From: an uncultured Gammaproteobacteria bacterium
GTDB lineage: Bacteria > Pseudomonadota > Gammaproteobacteria > Berkiellales > Berkiellaceae
DNA length: 64,000 nt
Assembly (NCBI GenBank): GCA_902826485.1
Contig: CADEEZ010000004.1
Coordinates: forward strand, 34,572 to 98,571
Reading direction: 5' to 3'
The notes beneath the pieces were generated by a model. The model had not been told where the DNA came from, did not search any database, and was given only the letters and a program-made list of their open reading frames with translations. Both the position numbers and the translations under genes were made by a program. Positions 15,669 through 24,854 of this stretch are shown here, in pieces. Position 1 is the stretch's first letter, and each line of letters begins with the position of its first letter.

Positions 15669-17555
15669 CTAAGACAACCCATCTAGTTGATCATGTAATT
15701 TGATCCAAGCTGCCTCTGCTTGTTGAAGCTGTGTTTCAACCTCTTTTTTATTAGCCGAATATTCTGCCAATTTTTTCTTATTATTTTCGGTTGCAGAGGT
15801 ATATAAACTTGGATCTTGTAATACCGCTTCTATTTTGGCTAATTTTTCTTGTATCACCGCAATCTGTTTTTCTTGCTTTTGAATGTCTTTTTCTAATTGC
15901 GACTTCAGTTGTTGATTATTCGCACTTTTGGCGCTCTTCTCGCCTTTACTTGCTTTCCCTTTTCCGGTCGCAGCGCCTGAGTCTGAAATGCGTTTATTTT
16001 CAAGCCATTTTACATAATCACTCATGTCACCATCAAAATCAGTGACTTCACCTGAATCGACCAGCCACAGTTTATCAGTCGTTTCTTGTAAGAGCTCTCT
16101 GTCATGAGAAACCAATACCATGGCACCATCAAACGTTTGCAAAGCAAGCGTCAAGGCTTCTCTCATGTCTAAATCTAAATGATTTGTGGGTTCATCGAGT
16201 AATAACAAATGCGGTGCTTCATAGACCAGCTTCGCTAAAATTAATCTAGATTTTTCTCCCCCCGATAATACCCCAATTTTCTCAAAGACTTTATCGCCCG
16301 TAAAAGCAAATTTAGCCAATATCTCTCGGATGATTTTAATATTTAAATCACCAAAAATTTCTTGCCACCAATCTACTAACGTCAGCTCAGGATTTAACAA
16401 CTCTAATTGGTGCTGCGCAAAATACCCTATTTTAGGGTTACTGGCGACGACTTTATCTCCTGTCATTGGCTCTAATACACCAGCCAATAACTTAATAAAA
16501 GTCGATTTACCGGCACCGTTTAATCCCAATAAACCAATCCTATCCCCCGGGCCTAAATAACGATTCACATCACTTAATATCACTTTTTCGCCATAACCCA
16601 CACTGACTCTGCCTAATCTTAAAATCGGATTAGGGCAATTTTGTACCGGTAAAAACTCGAAGGAAAAAGGCGAATCGATGTGCACGCTTGCAACCAATTC
16701 CATTCTTTCTAACGCTTTAGCCCTTGATTGCGCTTGTTTCGCTTTGCTGGCTTTTGCTTTAAAGCGCGTAATAAAGCTTTGGTAATGTTCAATCACTTTT
16801 TGTTGTTTTTCATGCATCTTCTGTTGAATAATCAAATTTTGAGCGCGCTGCCTGATAAAACTTGTATAATTACCCGTGTACATATCAATTTTTTTATTGG
16901 CAATATGGGCAATTTTATTGACCACGTTATCTAAAAAGGCACTATCATGCGCAATTAAAATAATCATACCTTCAAAATTTTTCAGAAATTTTTCAAGCCA
17001 CACAATCGCATCGAGATCTAAATGGTTGGTGGGTTCATCTAATAATAAAACTTGTTCAGGCGCAATTAATGCCCTAGCCAAATTTAATCTCATTCGCCAA
17101 CCACCCGAAAAATCATCGACTGATTTATTTAGCTCTTGGTTGGTAAACCCTAAGCCCACTAAAATTTCTGCGGCTTTGGTGGGCAAACGAAAGCCGTCAA
17201 TCTCTTCTAATTTTTCTTGATATTCAATGACCGCTTCTCCATCTTCATTATCAAAAGCGGCTTCGTAAGCATGAAAATACTCAAAATATTTTGGGTGACC
17301 ATGCAATACATAGTCTTTAGCCGAAAGAGATCCTTCAGGGATAGACTGAGCTAAATAAGTAATACCCCAAGATTTGGGCACATACACCTGTCCTTGCTCT
17401 TCGTGATAATGACCCAAGATTAACCCAAATAGGGAAGACTTCCCTGAGCCATTTCGCCCAATTAGCCCAATTTTGTCGCCTGCGTAGAGCGAAAAATTCG
17501 CGTCTTCAAGTAATACCTGATTGCCTCTTGCTAGCGTAATGCTTTCTAAATTCAT
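15669..17555 (-). CDS. yheS: ABC-F ATPase YheS
   Basis: A 628-aa soluble ABC-F protein with two nucleotide-binding domains: first Walker A 'GLIGRNGSGKSS' and signature 'DFSGGWRMRLNLARAL', second Walker A 'GLLGLNGAGKST' and signature 'LSGGEKSRL'; both have 'LLLDEPTNHLDLD'. The linker 'RFKAKASKAKQAQSR' and the C-terminal Lys/Gln-rich coiled coil match E. coli YheS almost motif for motif. ABC-F proteins bind the ribosomal E site and modulate elongation. ATG 17555 is chosen over TTG 17567 because GGGAAG lies just upstream. Confidence 0.93.
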   Translation of the reverse strand: MNLESITLARGNQVLLEDANFSLYAGDKIGLIGRNGSGKSSLFGLILGHYHEEQGQVYVPKSWGITYLAQSIPEGSLSAKDYVLHGHPKYFEYFHAYEAAFDNEDGEAVIEYQEKLEEIDGFRLPTKAAEILVGLGFTNQELNKSVDDFSGGWRMRLNLARALIAPEQVLLLDEPTNHLDLDAIVWLEKFLKNFEGMIILIAHDSAFLDNVVNKIAHIANKKIDMYTGNYTSFIRQRAQNLIIQQKMHEKQQKVIEHYQSFITRFKAKASKAKQAQSRAKALERMELVASVHIDSPFSFEFLPVQNCPNPILRLGRVSVGYGEKVILSDVNRYLGPGDRIGLLGLNGAGKSTFIKLLAGVLEPMTGDKVVASNPKIGYFAQHQLELLNPELTLVDWWQEIFGDLNIKIIREILAKFAFTGDKVFEKIGVLSGGEKSRLILAKLVYEAPHLLLLDEPTNHLDLDMREALTLALQTFDGAMVLVSHDRELLQETTDKLWLVDSGEVTDFDGDMSDYVKWLENKRISDSGAATGKGKASKGEKSAKSANNQQLKSQLEKDIQKQEKQIAVIQEKLAKIEAVLQDPSLYTSATENNKKKLAEYSANKKEVETQLQQAEAAWIKLHDQLDGLS

Positions 17556-17674
17556 TTGTCTTCCCAAAAAAATAACTATGGCGCTTTTATATCGCTTTAC
17601 AGAATAAAAACCAAGTGCTAATATTTAGATTGTTTTAACGTAGTAGCACAGAGAAACAGAAAAAGTGATAAATT

Positions 17675-17968
17675 ATGTCAACTAGCTATTCAAAAAGGCT
17701 CAATGAGCTCTTTGAAATCATTACGGATCTGGAGTCTGCTGAGGCGTGTAAACGATTTTTTATCGACTTATGCACCCCCCAAGAGCTCAAATCACTCTCT
17801 GATCGCTGGCAGGTAGCCAAATTAATTTATCAAGAAGTGCCTTACCGTAAAATTTCAGAACTCACTGGGGCAAGTACTGCCACCATCACGCGAGTGGCAA
17901 GAAGCCTCCTCCATGGCGAAAGCGGCTATCATGCTGTTTTACATGCCCGCTTGGGGCAAAAAAACTGA
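17675..17968 (+). CDS. TrpR-like YerC/YecD family regulator
   Basis: A 97-aa all-helical protein of the Trp-repressor superfamily. The helix-turn-helix is 'YRKISELTGASTATITRVAR' (about residues 60-79), preceded by the family motif 'TPQELKSLSDRWQVAKLI'. Unlike true TrpR, which has 'AGIATITRGS', this pattern fits the YerC/YecD group whose ligand is unknown. No trp gene is adjacent. The divergent spacer to yheS holds GTGCTA and TAGCAC about 23 bp apart, which could be operator halves. Confidence 0.85.
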   Translation: MSTSYSKRLNELFEIITDLESAEACKRFFIDLCTPQELKSLSDRWQVAKLIYQEVPYRKISELTGASTATITRVARSLLHGESGYHAVLHARLGQKN

Positions 17969-18034
17969 CTATCACAAGAACCCTTTAAAATTTTCTTAAA
18001 AATATTCATATATACACGAGTAAGGCTATAGATC

Positions 18035-19441
18035 ATGAGCTTTTCAACCCTCACCCCTAAACGGGTATTAAGTGTCTTTTCATTAGTGATGATTAATGTC
18101 ATCGCAGTCGACAGTATTCGTGCATTACCCCTTGCAGCAACGTATGGCTTGTCTTTATTAACGCTTTATTTCATTGGGGCTATTTTATTTTTTATTCCAA
18201 CTGCTTTAATTAGTGCTGAATTAGCCACCACTTGGCCTATGAAAGGCGGCATGTATGTTTGGGTCAAGGAAGCCTTTGGGGCAAGATGGGGGTTTTTAGT
18301 GGTATACCTTCAGTGGATTTATAATATCGTTTGGTATCCTACTATTTTATCTTTGGTCGCGGGTACCCTCGCCTATTTGTTTGATCCTGAATTAGTGAAT
18401 AATAAAACCTACATGACTTCAATGGTACTTATCATCTTTTGGAGTAGCACACTGGTTAATTTTTTAGGCATGAAAATGTCTTCTTGGATTAGCACGCTGG
18501 GTTCATTAATCGGCACCATGTTGCCTATGGTCTTAATTATTGGCTGTGCTGGCTATTGGTTATTTTCAGGCCAACCCAGCAACACTGAATTAAGTTATGC
18601 AGCATTGATTCCTAAAATCGATTCGCTTTCTCAATTGGTGTTTTTTTCAGCCATACTATATAGTTTGCTAGGTTTAGAAATGTCTTCTGTGCACGCATTA
18701 GAAGTCAAAAATCCCGAAACGGATTACCCTAAAGCTTTATTGATTTCTGCTTTGATAGTGTTAATTAGTTTAACTTTGGCTTCTGTGGCTGTGGCTATTG
18801 TGGTGCCCAAGGCTGAGTTAAATATTGTTGCAGGCATTATTCAAGCTTTTTCTTTATTTTTAACGTCTTTTAATTTAACAAGCCTAACGCCAATTATTGC
18901 CTTAATCATTGTGATAGGCGGGATTTGTCAAGTGGCTACTTGGATTATTGGACCCACAAAAGGTCTATGGGCAGCGGTAGACGATGGATATTTGCCTAAA
19001 ATATTAGCCGTCACCAACAAAAAAAGTGTCCCTATTAATATGTTGATTGCCCAAGCCTTAATTTGCACGATGTTAAGTTTAACTTTTATTTTATTGCCTA
19101 CTGTTAAAAGTTCGTATTGGGCATTATCTGCGATGGCAGCTCAGTTATCTTTGATTATGTATGCCATTTTATTTTCTGCTGCCATTCGATTAAGATACAA
19201 CCGAAAAGATGTTTTCAGGCCTTTTAAAATTCCTTTTGGTAATATCGGCATGTGGGTGGTAGCAGGGTTAGGGTTTGTGGTGAGTGTATTGGTCACGTTA
19301 TTAGGTTTTATTCCGCCAGATAATATACCAGTTGGTAACATCTGGGTTTATGAAGGCATTTTGTTTTCAGGTATCGCGATTATTTTAGTGCCGTTTTTTC
19401 TGAAGAAAACCCCCCCTATTAATAATCCGTCACTCTCTTGA
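18035..19441 (+). CDS. APC superfamily amino acid permease
   Basis: A 468-aa protein with about 12 membrane helices. The N-terminus '[20 protein letters not shown]' and '[20 protein letters not shown]' are typical of the glutamate/GABA-antiporter-like APC permeases that are numerous in Legionella relatives. It probably imports or exchanges an amino acid across the inner membrane; the substrate is not readable from sequence. Its 3' end overlaps the convergent histidine kinase gene by 23 bp. Confidence 0.88.
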   Translation: MSFSTLTPKRVLSVFSLVMINVIAVDSIRALPLAATYGLSLLTLYFIGAILFFIPTALISAELATTWPMKGGMYVWVKEAFGARWGFLVVYLQWIYNIVWYPTILSLVAGTLAYLFDPELVNNKTYMTSMVLIIFWSSTLVNFLGMKMSSWISTLGSLIGTMLPMVLIIGCAGYWLFSGQPSNTELSYAALIPKIDSLSQLVFFSAILYSLLGLEMSSVHALEVKNPETDYPKALLISALIVLISLTLASVAVAIVVPKAELNIVAGIIQAFSLFLTSFNLTSLTPIIALIIVIGGICQVATWIIGPTKGLWAAVDDGYLPKILAVTNKKSVPINMLIAQALICTMLSLTFILLPTVKSSYWALSAMAAQLSLIMYAILFSAAIRLRYNRKDVFRPFKIPFGNIGMWVVAGLGFVVSVLVTLLGFIPPDNIPVGNIWVYEGILFSGIAIILVPFFLKKTPPINNPSLS

Positions 19442-21320
19442 TTGCTTCTTTTAATGCTGTTTGGTCAATCGGCTTGGACACAAAATCGTTCATGCCGATT
19501 TGCAAATATTGATCTCTATCCGACGACATAACATTCGCGGTTAACGCAATAATGGGAATATCACTTTTGGGCTTAGGTAAGGCTCTTATAAGCCTTGTGG
19601 CATCTAACCCATCCATTTCTGGCATTTGGATATCCATAAAAATCAAATCGAATAATTTATCTTCTGGACAATTTTCAACTGCCTCAACGGCCAATTTGCC
19701 ATTTTCTACTGTTTGAATTTCAAATCCTAATTTTTTAAGCAAACCTTGTGCCACTATTTGGTTAACAAGATTATCTTCCGCTAACAATACTCGAACTACT
19801 TTTGTGCTTTCAAGCAATTTTTTAGAGGGAGCACTCATCATTAAATGAGAATCGATATTTTCTTTGATTTCAGGCTTATTAAAATTCACGCTCAACCAAA
19901 AGGTACTGCCTTTCCCTAATTCACTGTCTACCCCTATTTCACCGTCCATTAAACCGATAATTTTTTTACAAATAGCCAGACCCAGCCCAGTACCACCAAA
20001 TTTTCTAGAAATAGAAGAATCTGCCTGAGTGAAATTTTCAAACAAATACGGAATCGACTCTTTGGCAATCCCCATGCCCGTGTCAGTCACCTCAAAGCGT
20101 ATCCAAACTACTTTATCAAATTCTTTTTCTACTTTGGCCTTTAAAGTCACTGTGCCATTTTTAGTAAATTTTAAGGCATTGCCCACTAAGTTTAATAAAA
20201 TTTGTCGCAATCGACCCACATCGCCTGTTACTAATGCTGGGATCTGAGTGTCTATTTCGGCCACAAGCTTATTTTGGCGCTCCTTTGATTTCTGTTCAAA
20301 CAGCTTGACAACCCTGTTCAGAGTTTCTCGAACATTAAAATCAATATTCTCTAATTCAAGTTTGCCTGCTTCTAATTTAGAAATATCCAATATGTCATTT
20401 AAAATCACCAATAATGATTCAGCTGATTCCAAAATAATTTTTGTTTGTTCTATTTGCTCTTCGTTTAAATTATTTTCTAATAATAATTGCGCCATACCAA
20501 TGATACCATTCATCGGTGTTCGAATCTCATGACTCATGATGGCCAAAAAGCTCGATTTCACTTCATTGGCAACACGCGCCGCTTTTAAGGCTTCTTTTAA
20601 TTCACGTGTTCTTTCATTTACAATTTTTTCGAGATTACTGCGATGTTGCTCTAATTCTTTTTCATAATGCTGCTGTCTAAATTGCATTTCATTGAATGAC
20701 TTAATGACTTTACCAATATCATCTTCTGTTTGCCATCTAACCGGTTTGAATCGACGATTTTCATTTTGTTCTCTAATTGATTCTAATAGTCTTAGTAGAG
20801 GCTCATCAATGGTTGATTTTTTTATGCGCATCATCACAAAAACATTAACGCCCAAAATAAACAAAATACACAATGAATAAATTATCGTATTCATTATGAT
20901 GGCATCTGTGGTTTTTCCTTCATTGTATTTAAGCCATATTGTGCCATTTTTTAATTCTTGGTAAATCACATTTTTTGAATTAATATCAAAATTTACCTTT
21001 TTTAAATTAGCGCTAAGATAATCATCATTGTTTTTATCTGTTATTTTAATCCACTGGATAAAATAGCTTTTAGCAGTAGAATCTAATAACATCTGAAGTT
21101 TTTTCTTTTCGTTTTCCGCAATTAAGACCGTAAATAATTCTTTACGATTTAATAACATATCCTTCATTCGATTTTCGAGCGCGTTGGTTTCTTTATAATA
21201 GAGCAATACCTGAGAAGCAATAACCAATGACAAAACCACACAAACAATCACAGGGAAGCCATAAAGCAAGTACTTTGTTTCAAAATGCTGTATCTTCACC
21301 TGTTTAAACCAACCGAACAT
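19419..21320 (-). CDS. hybrid sensor histidine kinase
   Basis: A 633-aa inner-membrane sensor. Two membrane helices (about 14-35 and 145-167) flank a small periplasmic domain of some 110 residues; then HAMP, a coiled coil, HisKA with the phospho-acceptor in '[13 protein letters not shown]', HATPase with 'LVGNALKFT', 'DTGMGI', 'GGTGLGLAI', and a C-terminal receiver with 'LLAEDN', the phospho-Asp in '[13 protein letters not shown]' and Lys in 'VSKP'. There is no Hpt domain, so a separate phosphotransfer protein is needed. No cognate regulator is adjacent. ATG 21320 is used; a GTG 21 bp upstream is possible. Confidence 0.93.
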   Translation of the reverse strand: MFGWFKQVKIQHFETKYLLYGFPVIVCVVLSLVIASQVLLYYKETNALENRMKDMLLNRKELFTVLIAENEKKKLQMLLDSTAKSYFIQWIKITDKNNDDYLSANLKKVNFDINSKNVIYQELKNGTIWLKYNEGKTTDAIIMNTIIYSLCILFILGVNVFVMMRIKKSTIDEPLLRLLESIREQNENRRFKPVRWQTEDDIGKVIKSFNEMQFRQQHYEKELEQHRSNLEKIVNERTRELKEALKAARVANEVKSSFLAIMSHEIRTPMNGIIGMAQLLLENNLNEEQIEQTKIILESAESLLVILNDILDISKLEAGKLELENIDFNVRETLNRVVKLFEQKSKERQNKLVAEIDTQIPALVTGDVGRLRQILLNLVGNALKFTKNGTVTLKAKVEKEFDKVVWIRFEVTDTGMGIAKESIPYLFENFTQADSSISRKFGGTGLGLAICKKIIGLMDGEIGVDSELGKGSTFWLSVNFNKPEIKENIDSHLMMSAPSKKLLESTKVVRVLLAEDNLVNQIVAQGLLKKLGFEIQTVENGKLAVEAVENCPEDKLFDLIFMDIQMPEMDGLDATRLIRALPKPKSDIPIIALTANVMSSDRDQYLQIGMNDFVSKPIDQTALKEAIKRVTDY

Positions 21321-21443
21321 AACGATAGACCTTTTCTTCACCCTTAAAGGGATACAGATCTGTTATCGAGCTGGTTGAGACGAACTTGAGATTTACTTTA
21401 CAAAGAAATAAGGTATTATGCTGAATTTATACTAGGTATTAAT

Positions 21444-22133
21444 ATGTACAACTTGGCCATTCTCTTCTTTAGCACCGGATTCGTCGTCCTTTTTGCGCGC
21501 TATTGCAGTAAACAAGGCAAGGAAGCACTTATTGCCTGGATTGCTTTGCAAAGCGTGCTAGCGAACATATTTGTTTTAAAACAAATTAATTTAGTTGGCT
21601 TAAACGCTACTGCCAGTGAAGTCTTTGCCATTGGCAGCATTATTGGCCTGAATTTTTTACAGAGTCAGCACGGGGTAAAAGCAGCCAGACAAGCTGTGTG
21701 GATTTCTTTCATGTGTATGTTTTTCTTTTGTGTGATGTCTCAAGTACACTTACTCTATCTTCCCAGCAGCCTAGATGTTCGGCACCATCACTATTCAGTT
21801 TTATTATCTTCTGCACCGCGTATTTTATTTGCTTCATTAAGTGTTTATTTTTTCATACAGCATCTATCTGTTGCTTTGTTTAGTTATAGCAAAAAGCGAT
21901 TTCCTCGCCTACCCCTTATTTTGATTATTTTAACCTGTTTAATCTTTACTCAATTTTTAGACACCGTGTTATTTGGCTTTTTGGGTCTTTATGGCCTAGT
22001 GGATAAAATAGATGAAGTGATACTCATCAGTTTTGGCATTAAACTCTTGGTTATTTTTATCAGCATTCCTTTTGCAGAATTGTCCACTTTACTCAATCAT
22101 CACCCTAAAGAAGAACCTAAAGCAATCTCATGA
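21444..22133 (+). CDS. yhhQ: YhhQ/VUT family queuosine-precursor transporter
   Basis: A 229-aa inner-membrane protein with six to seven helices. Family features are 'GLNATASEVFAIGSIIGLNF', 'HHHYSVLLSSAPRILFASL' and 'FTQFLDTVLFGFLGLYG', which match the VUT/YhhQ family known to import preQ0/preQ1 or queuine. The ATGA overlap with tgt, which inserts the imported base into tRNA, strongly supports the role. AGGT lies seven bases before the ATG. No queC/D/E/F biosynthesis gene is in the window. Confidence 0.9.
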   Translation: MYNLAILFFSTGFVVLFARYCSKQGKEALIAWIALQSVLANIFVLKQINLVGLNATASEVFAIGSIIGLNFLQSQHGVKAARQAVWISFMCMFFFCVMSQVHLLYLPSSLDVRHHHYSVLLSSAPRILFASLSVYFFIQHLSVALFSYSKKRFPRLPLILIILTCLIFTQFLDTVLFGFLGLYGLVDKIDEVILISFGIKLLVIFISIPFAELSTLLNHHPKEEPKAIS

Positions 22134-23266
22134 TAAAACCTTATTTTCACTTTGAATTATTACATCAATCGAGCAAATCTCGTGCCCGTGTCGGACGCAT
22201 TCATACCCCACATGGCATAATTGATACGCCAAGTTTTGTGGCAGTGGGCACCAATGGTTCACTTAAAGCCTTATCCAATGTAGACATCGATAAGATGGGT
22301 TTACAATTAATGTTTTGTAACACTTATCATTTATTACTCCAACCTGGCACAGAAACCGTTAAAAAAGCGGGTGGGCTACATACTTATATTAATCGTAAAA
22401 ATCCGATTATTACTGATTCTGGTGGCTTTCAGGTATTTAGCCTTGCGTATGGTGGTGTGGCCAGTGAACTAAAAAGTGCTGGCAATAAAAAAGCAGATGG
22501 TAGCGTATTAAAAATTAATGAAGAAGGAGTCACCTTTCGTTCTTATCGAGACGGCGCAAAAATTGTCTTAACCCCGGAAAGTTCTATATTGGCACAAAAA
22601 AATCTGGGGGCAGATATTATTATCCCTTTAGATGAACTCCCTCCCTATCATTTCGACCCTAAAAGCTTAAAAAAATCTCTCGACAGAACCCATCGGTGGG
22701 AAAAACGTTCGCTAGATACCCATCTAACCGATCCAAAGCAACAAGCCATGTATGCAGTGGTTCACGGTGGCGTAGATTTAAGCTTACGAAAACTCAGTGC
22801 CAATTTATTATCTGATCTTCCTTTTGATGGATTTGCGATTGGCGGCAGTTTAGGCAAAAACAAACAAGAATTAGTCGAAGTCGTGAATCATACTGTGCCT
22901 TTTTTACCGCCCGAAAAACCCAATCATTTATTGGGCATTGGCGATTTAGAATCCATAGAACAATGTGTACCGCTGGGTATTGATACGTTTGATAGTTCGT
23001 ACCCCACAAAAGCCGCTCGGCATGGTGTGTTATTCACTGAGCAAGGCAAAGTGAAAATCACCAAAACCAGTTATGCGAACGATTTTGACACCATTGAACC
23101 CGGCTGCCCTTGCTCAACCTGCGAAAATTATTCAAAAGCCTATTTGAATCACTTGTTTAAAGCACATGAACCTACCGCTTTAACTTTAGCGTCGATTCAC
23201 AATGTTGCTTATATGATTCGTTTGATGGCAAAGTATCGGGAGATGATTTTGAGGAATTTGGTTTAG
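22130..23266 (+). CDS. tgt: tRNA-guanine transglycosylase, divergent
   Basis: A 378-aa TGT exchanging G34 in GUN-anticodon tRNAs. Catalytic parts are present: 'ITDSGGFQVF' (Asp96), an Asp in 'IDTFDSSYPTKAARHG' (285-299) and zinc ligands Cys326/328/331 with His341 ('CPCSTCENYSKAYLNH'). But the preQ1-enzyme signatures are replaced: 'GGLAVGE' reads 'GGSLGKN' (238-244), 'DECTPY' reads 'DELPPY' (168-173) and 'FDCVxPTRNARNG' reads 'FDSSYPTKAARHG'. I recall chlamydial queuine-using TGTs being divergent in this region; the sequence suggests changed base specificity. Coupled to yhhQ upstream. Confidence 0.93.
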   Translation: MIKPYFHFELLHQSSKSRARVGRIHTPHGIIDTPSFVAVGTNGSLKALSNVDIDKMGLQLMFCNTYHLLLQPGTETVKKAGGLHTYINRKNPIITDSGGFQVFSLAYGGVASELKSAGNKKADGSVLKINEEGVTFRSYRDGAKIVLTPESSILAQKNLGADIIIPLDELPPYHFDPKSLKKSLDRTHRWEKRSLDTHLTDPKQQAMYAVVHGGVDLSLRKLSANLLSDLPFDGFAIGGSLGKNKQELVEVVNHTVPFLPPEKPNHLLGIGDLESIEQCVPLGIDTFDSSYPTKAARHGVLFTEQGKVKITKTSYANDFDTIEPGCPCSTCENYSKAYLNHLFKAHEPTALTLASIHNVAYMIRLMAKYREMILRNLV

Positions 23267-23346
23267 AAAATAAATCCCCTCAACTTCGTATATCAAAAAA
23301 AAACCTTGTACTTGCACCGAAAGAGAATATTTCGTATATTAAAAAA

Positions 23347-23385
23347 TTGACATATCTCAATTTGAGATATATACTTAATTTAAGT
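23347..23385 (+). promoter_or_regulatory. higBA promoter with overlapping palindromic operators
   Basis: A -35 TTGACA (23347-23352), 17-bp spacer and -10 TATACT (23370-23375) make a near-consensus sigma70 promoter. A 19-bp palindrome ATATCTCAA-T-TTGAGATAT (23352-23370) fills the spacer and a second, ACTTAA-T-TTAAGT (23373-23385), covers the -10 end and the likely start. This fits autorepression by HigA or the HigBA complex. The start of transcription would leave a leader of about 20 bases. Confidence 0.75.
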
Positions 23386-23403
23386 AAGGTGCTTAGTATC
23401 TAA

Positions 23404-23697
23404 ATGCGTGTGATTAGTAAAAAGAAAATTCTCGAAGCACAAGTCGTTTTTCCTGAGTCTGCCTCTGCTTTGTCAGCATGGTATACCGTAATCAGTAAAA
23501 ATGATTTTAAAAATCACGCTGAATTGAAAAGCACTTTTGGGACAATCGACAAGGTAGATGGCTTATATGTTTTTGATATTGGTGGCAACAAAATTCGACT
23601 GATCAGTAGCATTCACTTTAATAGACAACGACTTTATATTCGCCATATTTTAAATCATAGAGAATATGATAAGGGCAAATGGAAAATAGGTAAGTAA
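23404..23697 (+). CDS. higB: HigB family type II toxin (mRNA interferase)
   Basis: A 97-aa protein of the HigB toxin family: 'MRVISKKKILEA' at the N-terminus, 'ALSAWYTVISKNDFKN', 'VFDIGGNKIRLISSIHF' and the C-terminal 'LYIRHILNHREYDKGKWK' carry the expected basic and His residues of a RelE-fold ribosome-dependent RNase. Toxin precedes antitoxin, the normal HigBA order, with two bases between them. Expression is probably repressed through the operators at 23352-23385. Confidence 0.9.
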   Translation: MRVISKKKILEAQVVFPESASALSAWYTVISKNDFKNHAELKSTFGTIDKVDGLYVFDIGGNKIRLISSIHFNRQRLYIRHILNHREYDKGKWKIGK

Positions 23698-23699
23698 AA

Positions 23700-24128
23700 A
23701 TGAAACAATCTTCCATACAAACAAGTAACGATTTAGTCCAAGCCACTAAACATTGGAAATTTGTTGCCCCTATTCTTACTTATCCTAAAAATGAATCACA
23801 ATATAAAGCTTTGAGTAAAAGATTAGATCAATTATTAGACATGGTAGGTGAAAACGAAAAACACCCCTTAATTGGCTTAGTAGATATGTTGAGCAACCTT
23901 ATTGAATCGTATGATAACAAACACTTTCAGATAACCGAAAGTAGCAGTTTAGAGGCATTAATATATCTAATGGACTCTAATCATCTTACCCAATCAGATT
24001 TACCAGAATTAGGCTCACAAGGAGTGGTATCTGAAATATTAAAAGGTAAAAGGCACTTAAATTTAAGGCAAATAAAAGCTTTAGCCAAACGATTTAATGT
24101 CAATGCTTCTACTTTTATCGATGATTAA
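23700..24128 (+). CDS. higA: HigA family antitoxin, XRE-type
   Basis: A 142-aa antitoxin. The N-terminal 85 residues, including 'YKALSKRLDQLLDMVGENEKHPLIGLVD' (in parts), are the toxin-neutralising part of HigA proteins; residues 88-142 form an XRE helix-turn-helix ('LTQSDLPELGSQGVVSEILKG' region, 'RQIKALAKRFNVNASTFI'). It should neutralise HigB and repress the operon. Confidence 0.9.
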   Translation: MKQSSIQTSNDLVQATKHWKFVAPILTYPKNESQYKALSKRLDQLLDMVGENEKHPLIGLVDMLSNLIESYDNKHFQITESSSLEALIYLMDSNHLTQSDLPELGSQGVVSEILKGKRHLNLRQIKALAKRFNVNASTFIDD

Positions 24129-24146
24129 AAAATCGACATTCGCTGC

Positions 24147-24827
24147 TTACTTGCGTCTGAGTAAGTCTCTATTTTTAGCTTCAACACTCGGTTGAACTAA
24201 AGCTTCGGTATCGTCCGACACAGGCGCATTAGATTTTTGTGTCACCATATTATAAGCCGTTAAAATGCCTATGCCTGCGCCGACAAACACATCTGAGGGA
24301 AAATGGGCTTGCTTATAAACTCTAACGCATCCAATCACAGAAGCGCACATATAGGGGATCAGCGCTTTATCTAAACCATACCGTTGATGAACATACGATG
24401 CTGCTGTAAACGCTGCTGAGCTATGCCCTGAAGGAAAAGAATGATTGTCTGCTCCATTGGGGCGTAACCTACCCACCATATTTTTTAAAAAAACAGTTAT
24501 CAGGGCGACAGACACTTGGGTTGTAAACAACTCTTTAAGGCCTTGCCAATCTTTTTGCCATACAGCATAACAAGCCGAGGCTACGCTTAACCCCATGTCT
24601 TGCAACCTAAATACAATGATTTTGGGATCCCACAAAACCCATTCAATCAACTGGTTAAAAAGCGGAGAAGCCAACAAGGGAGGCAGCCCAATAAAAATAG
24701 AAAAATGATACACACTGAGATGAAAGGCTAAAATACTTAACCCTATTTCATAAGGGTGCAAATAGGATTTAAGTGTTTGATAATTTGTATGCAGTGAATT
24801 TAAAATAGGATCAGAAATTTTTTTCAT
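24147..24827 (-). CDS. PAP2 family phosphatase
   Basis: A 226-aa integral membrane phosphatase with the three PAP2 motifs: 'KNMVGRLRP' (K-x6-RP), 'FPSGHSSAAF' (PSGH) and 'VRVYKQAHFPSDV' (R-x5-H-x3-D). About five membrane helices. Such enzymes dephosphorylate undecaprenyl pyrophosphate, phosphatidic acid or lipid A. The 27-bp gap to the nucleoside hydrolase upstream suggests a common transcript, but a shared function is not obvious. Confidence 0.9.
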   Translation of the reverse strand: MKKISDPILNSLHTNYQTLKSYLHPYEIGLSILAFHLSVYHFSIFIGLPPLLASPLFNQLIEWVLWDPKIIVFRLQDMGLSVASACYAVWQKDWQGLKELFTTQVSVALITVFLKNMVGRLRPNGADNHSFPSGHSSAAFTAASYVHQRYGLDKALIPYMCASVIGCVRVYKQAHFPSDVFVGAGIGILTAYNMVTQKSNAPVSDDTEALVQPSVEAKNRDLLRRK

Positions 24828-24854
24828 GCATTCATTATATCATTTTTACTTTTG

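Noticed and set aside
16876..17220. 114-aa plus-strand frame
   Set aside because: It is antisense to the first ATPase domain of yheS and has no ribosome site or recognisable motifs.
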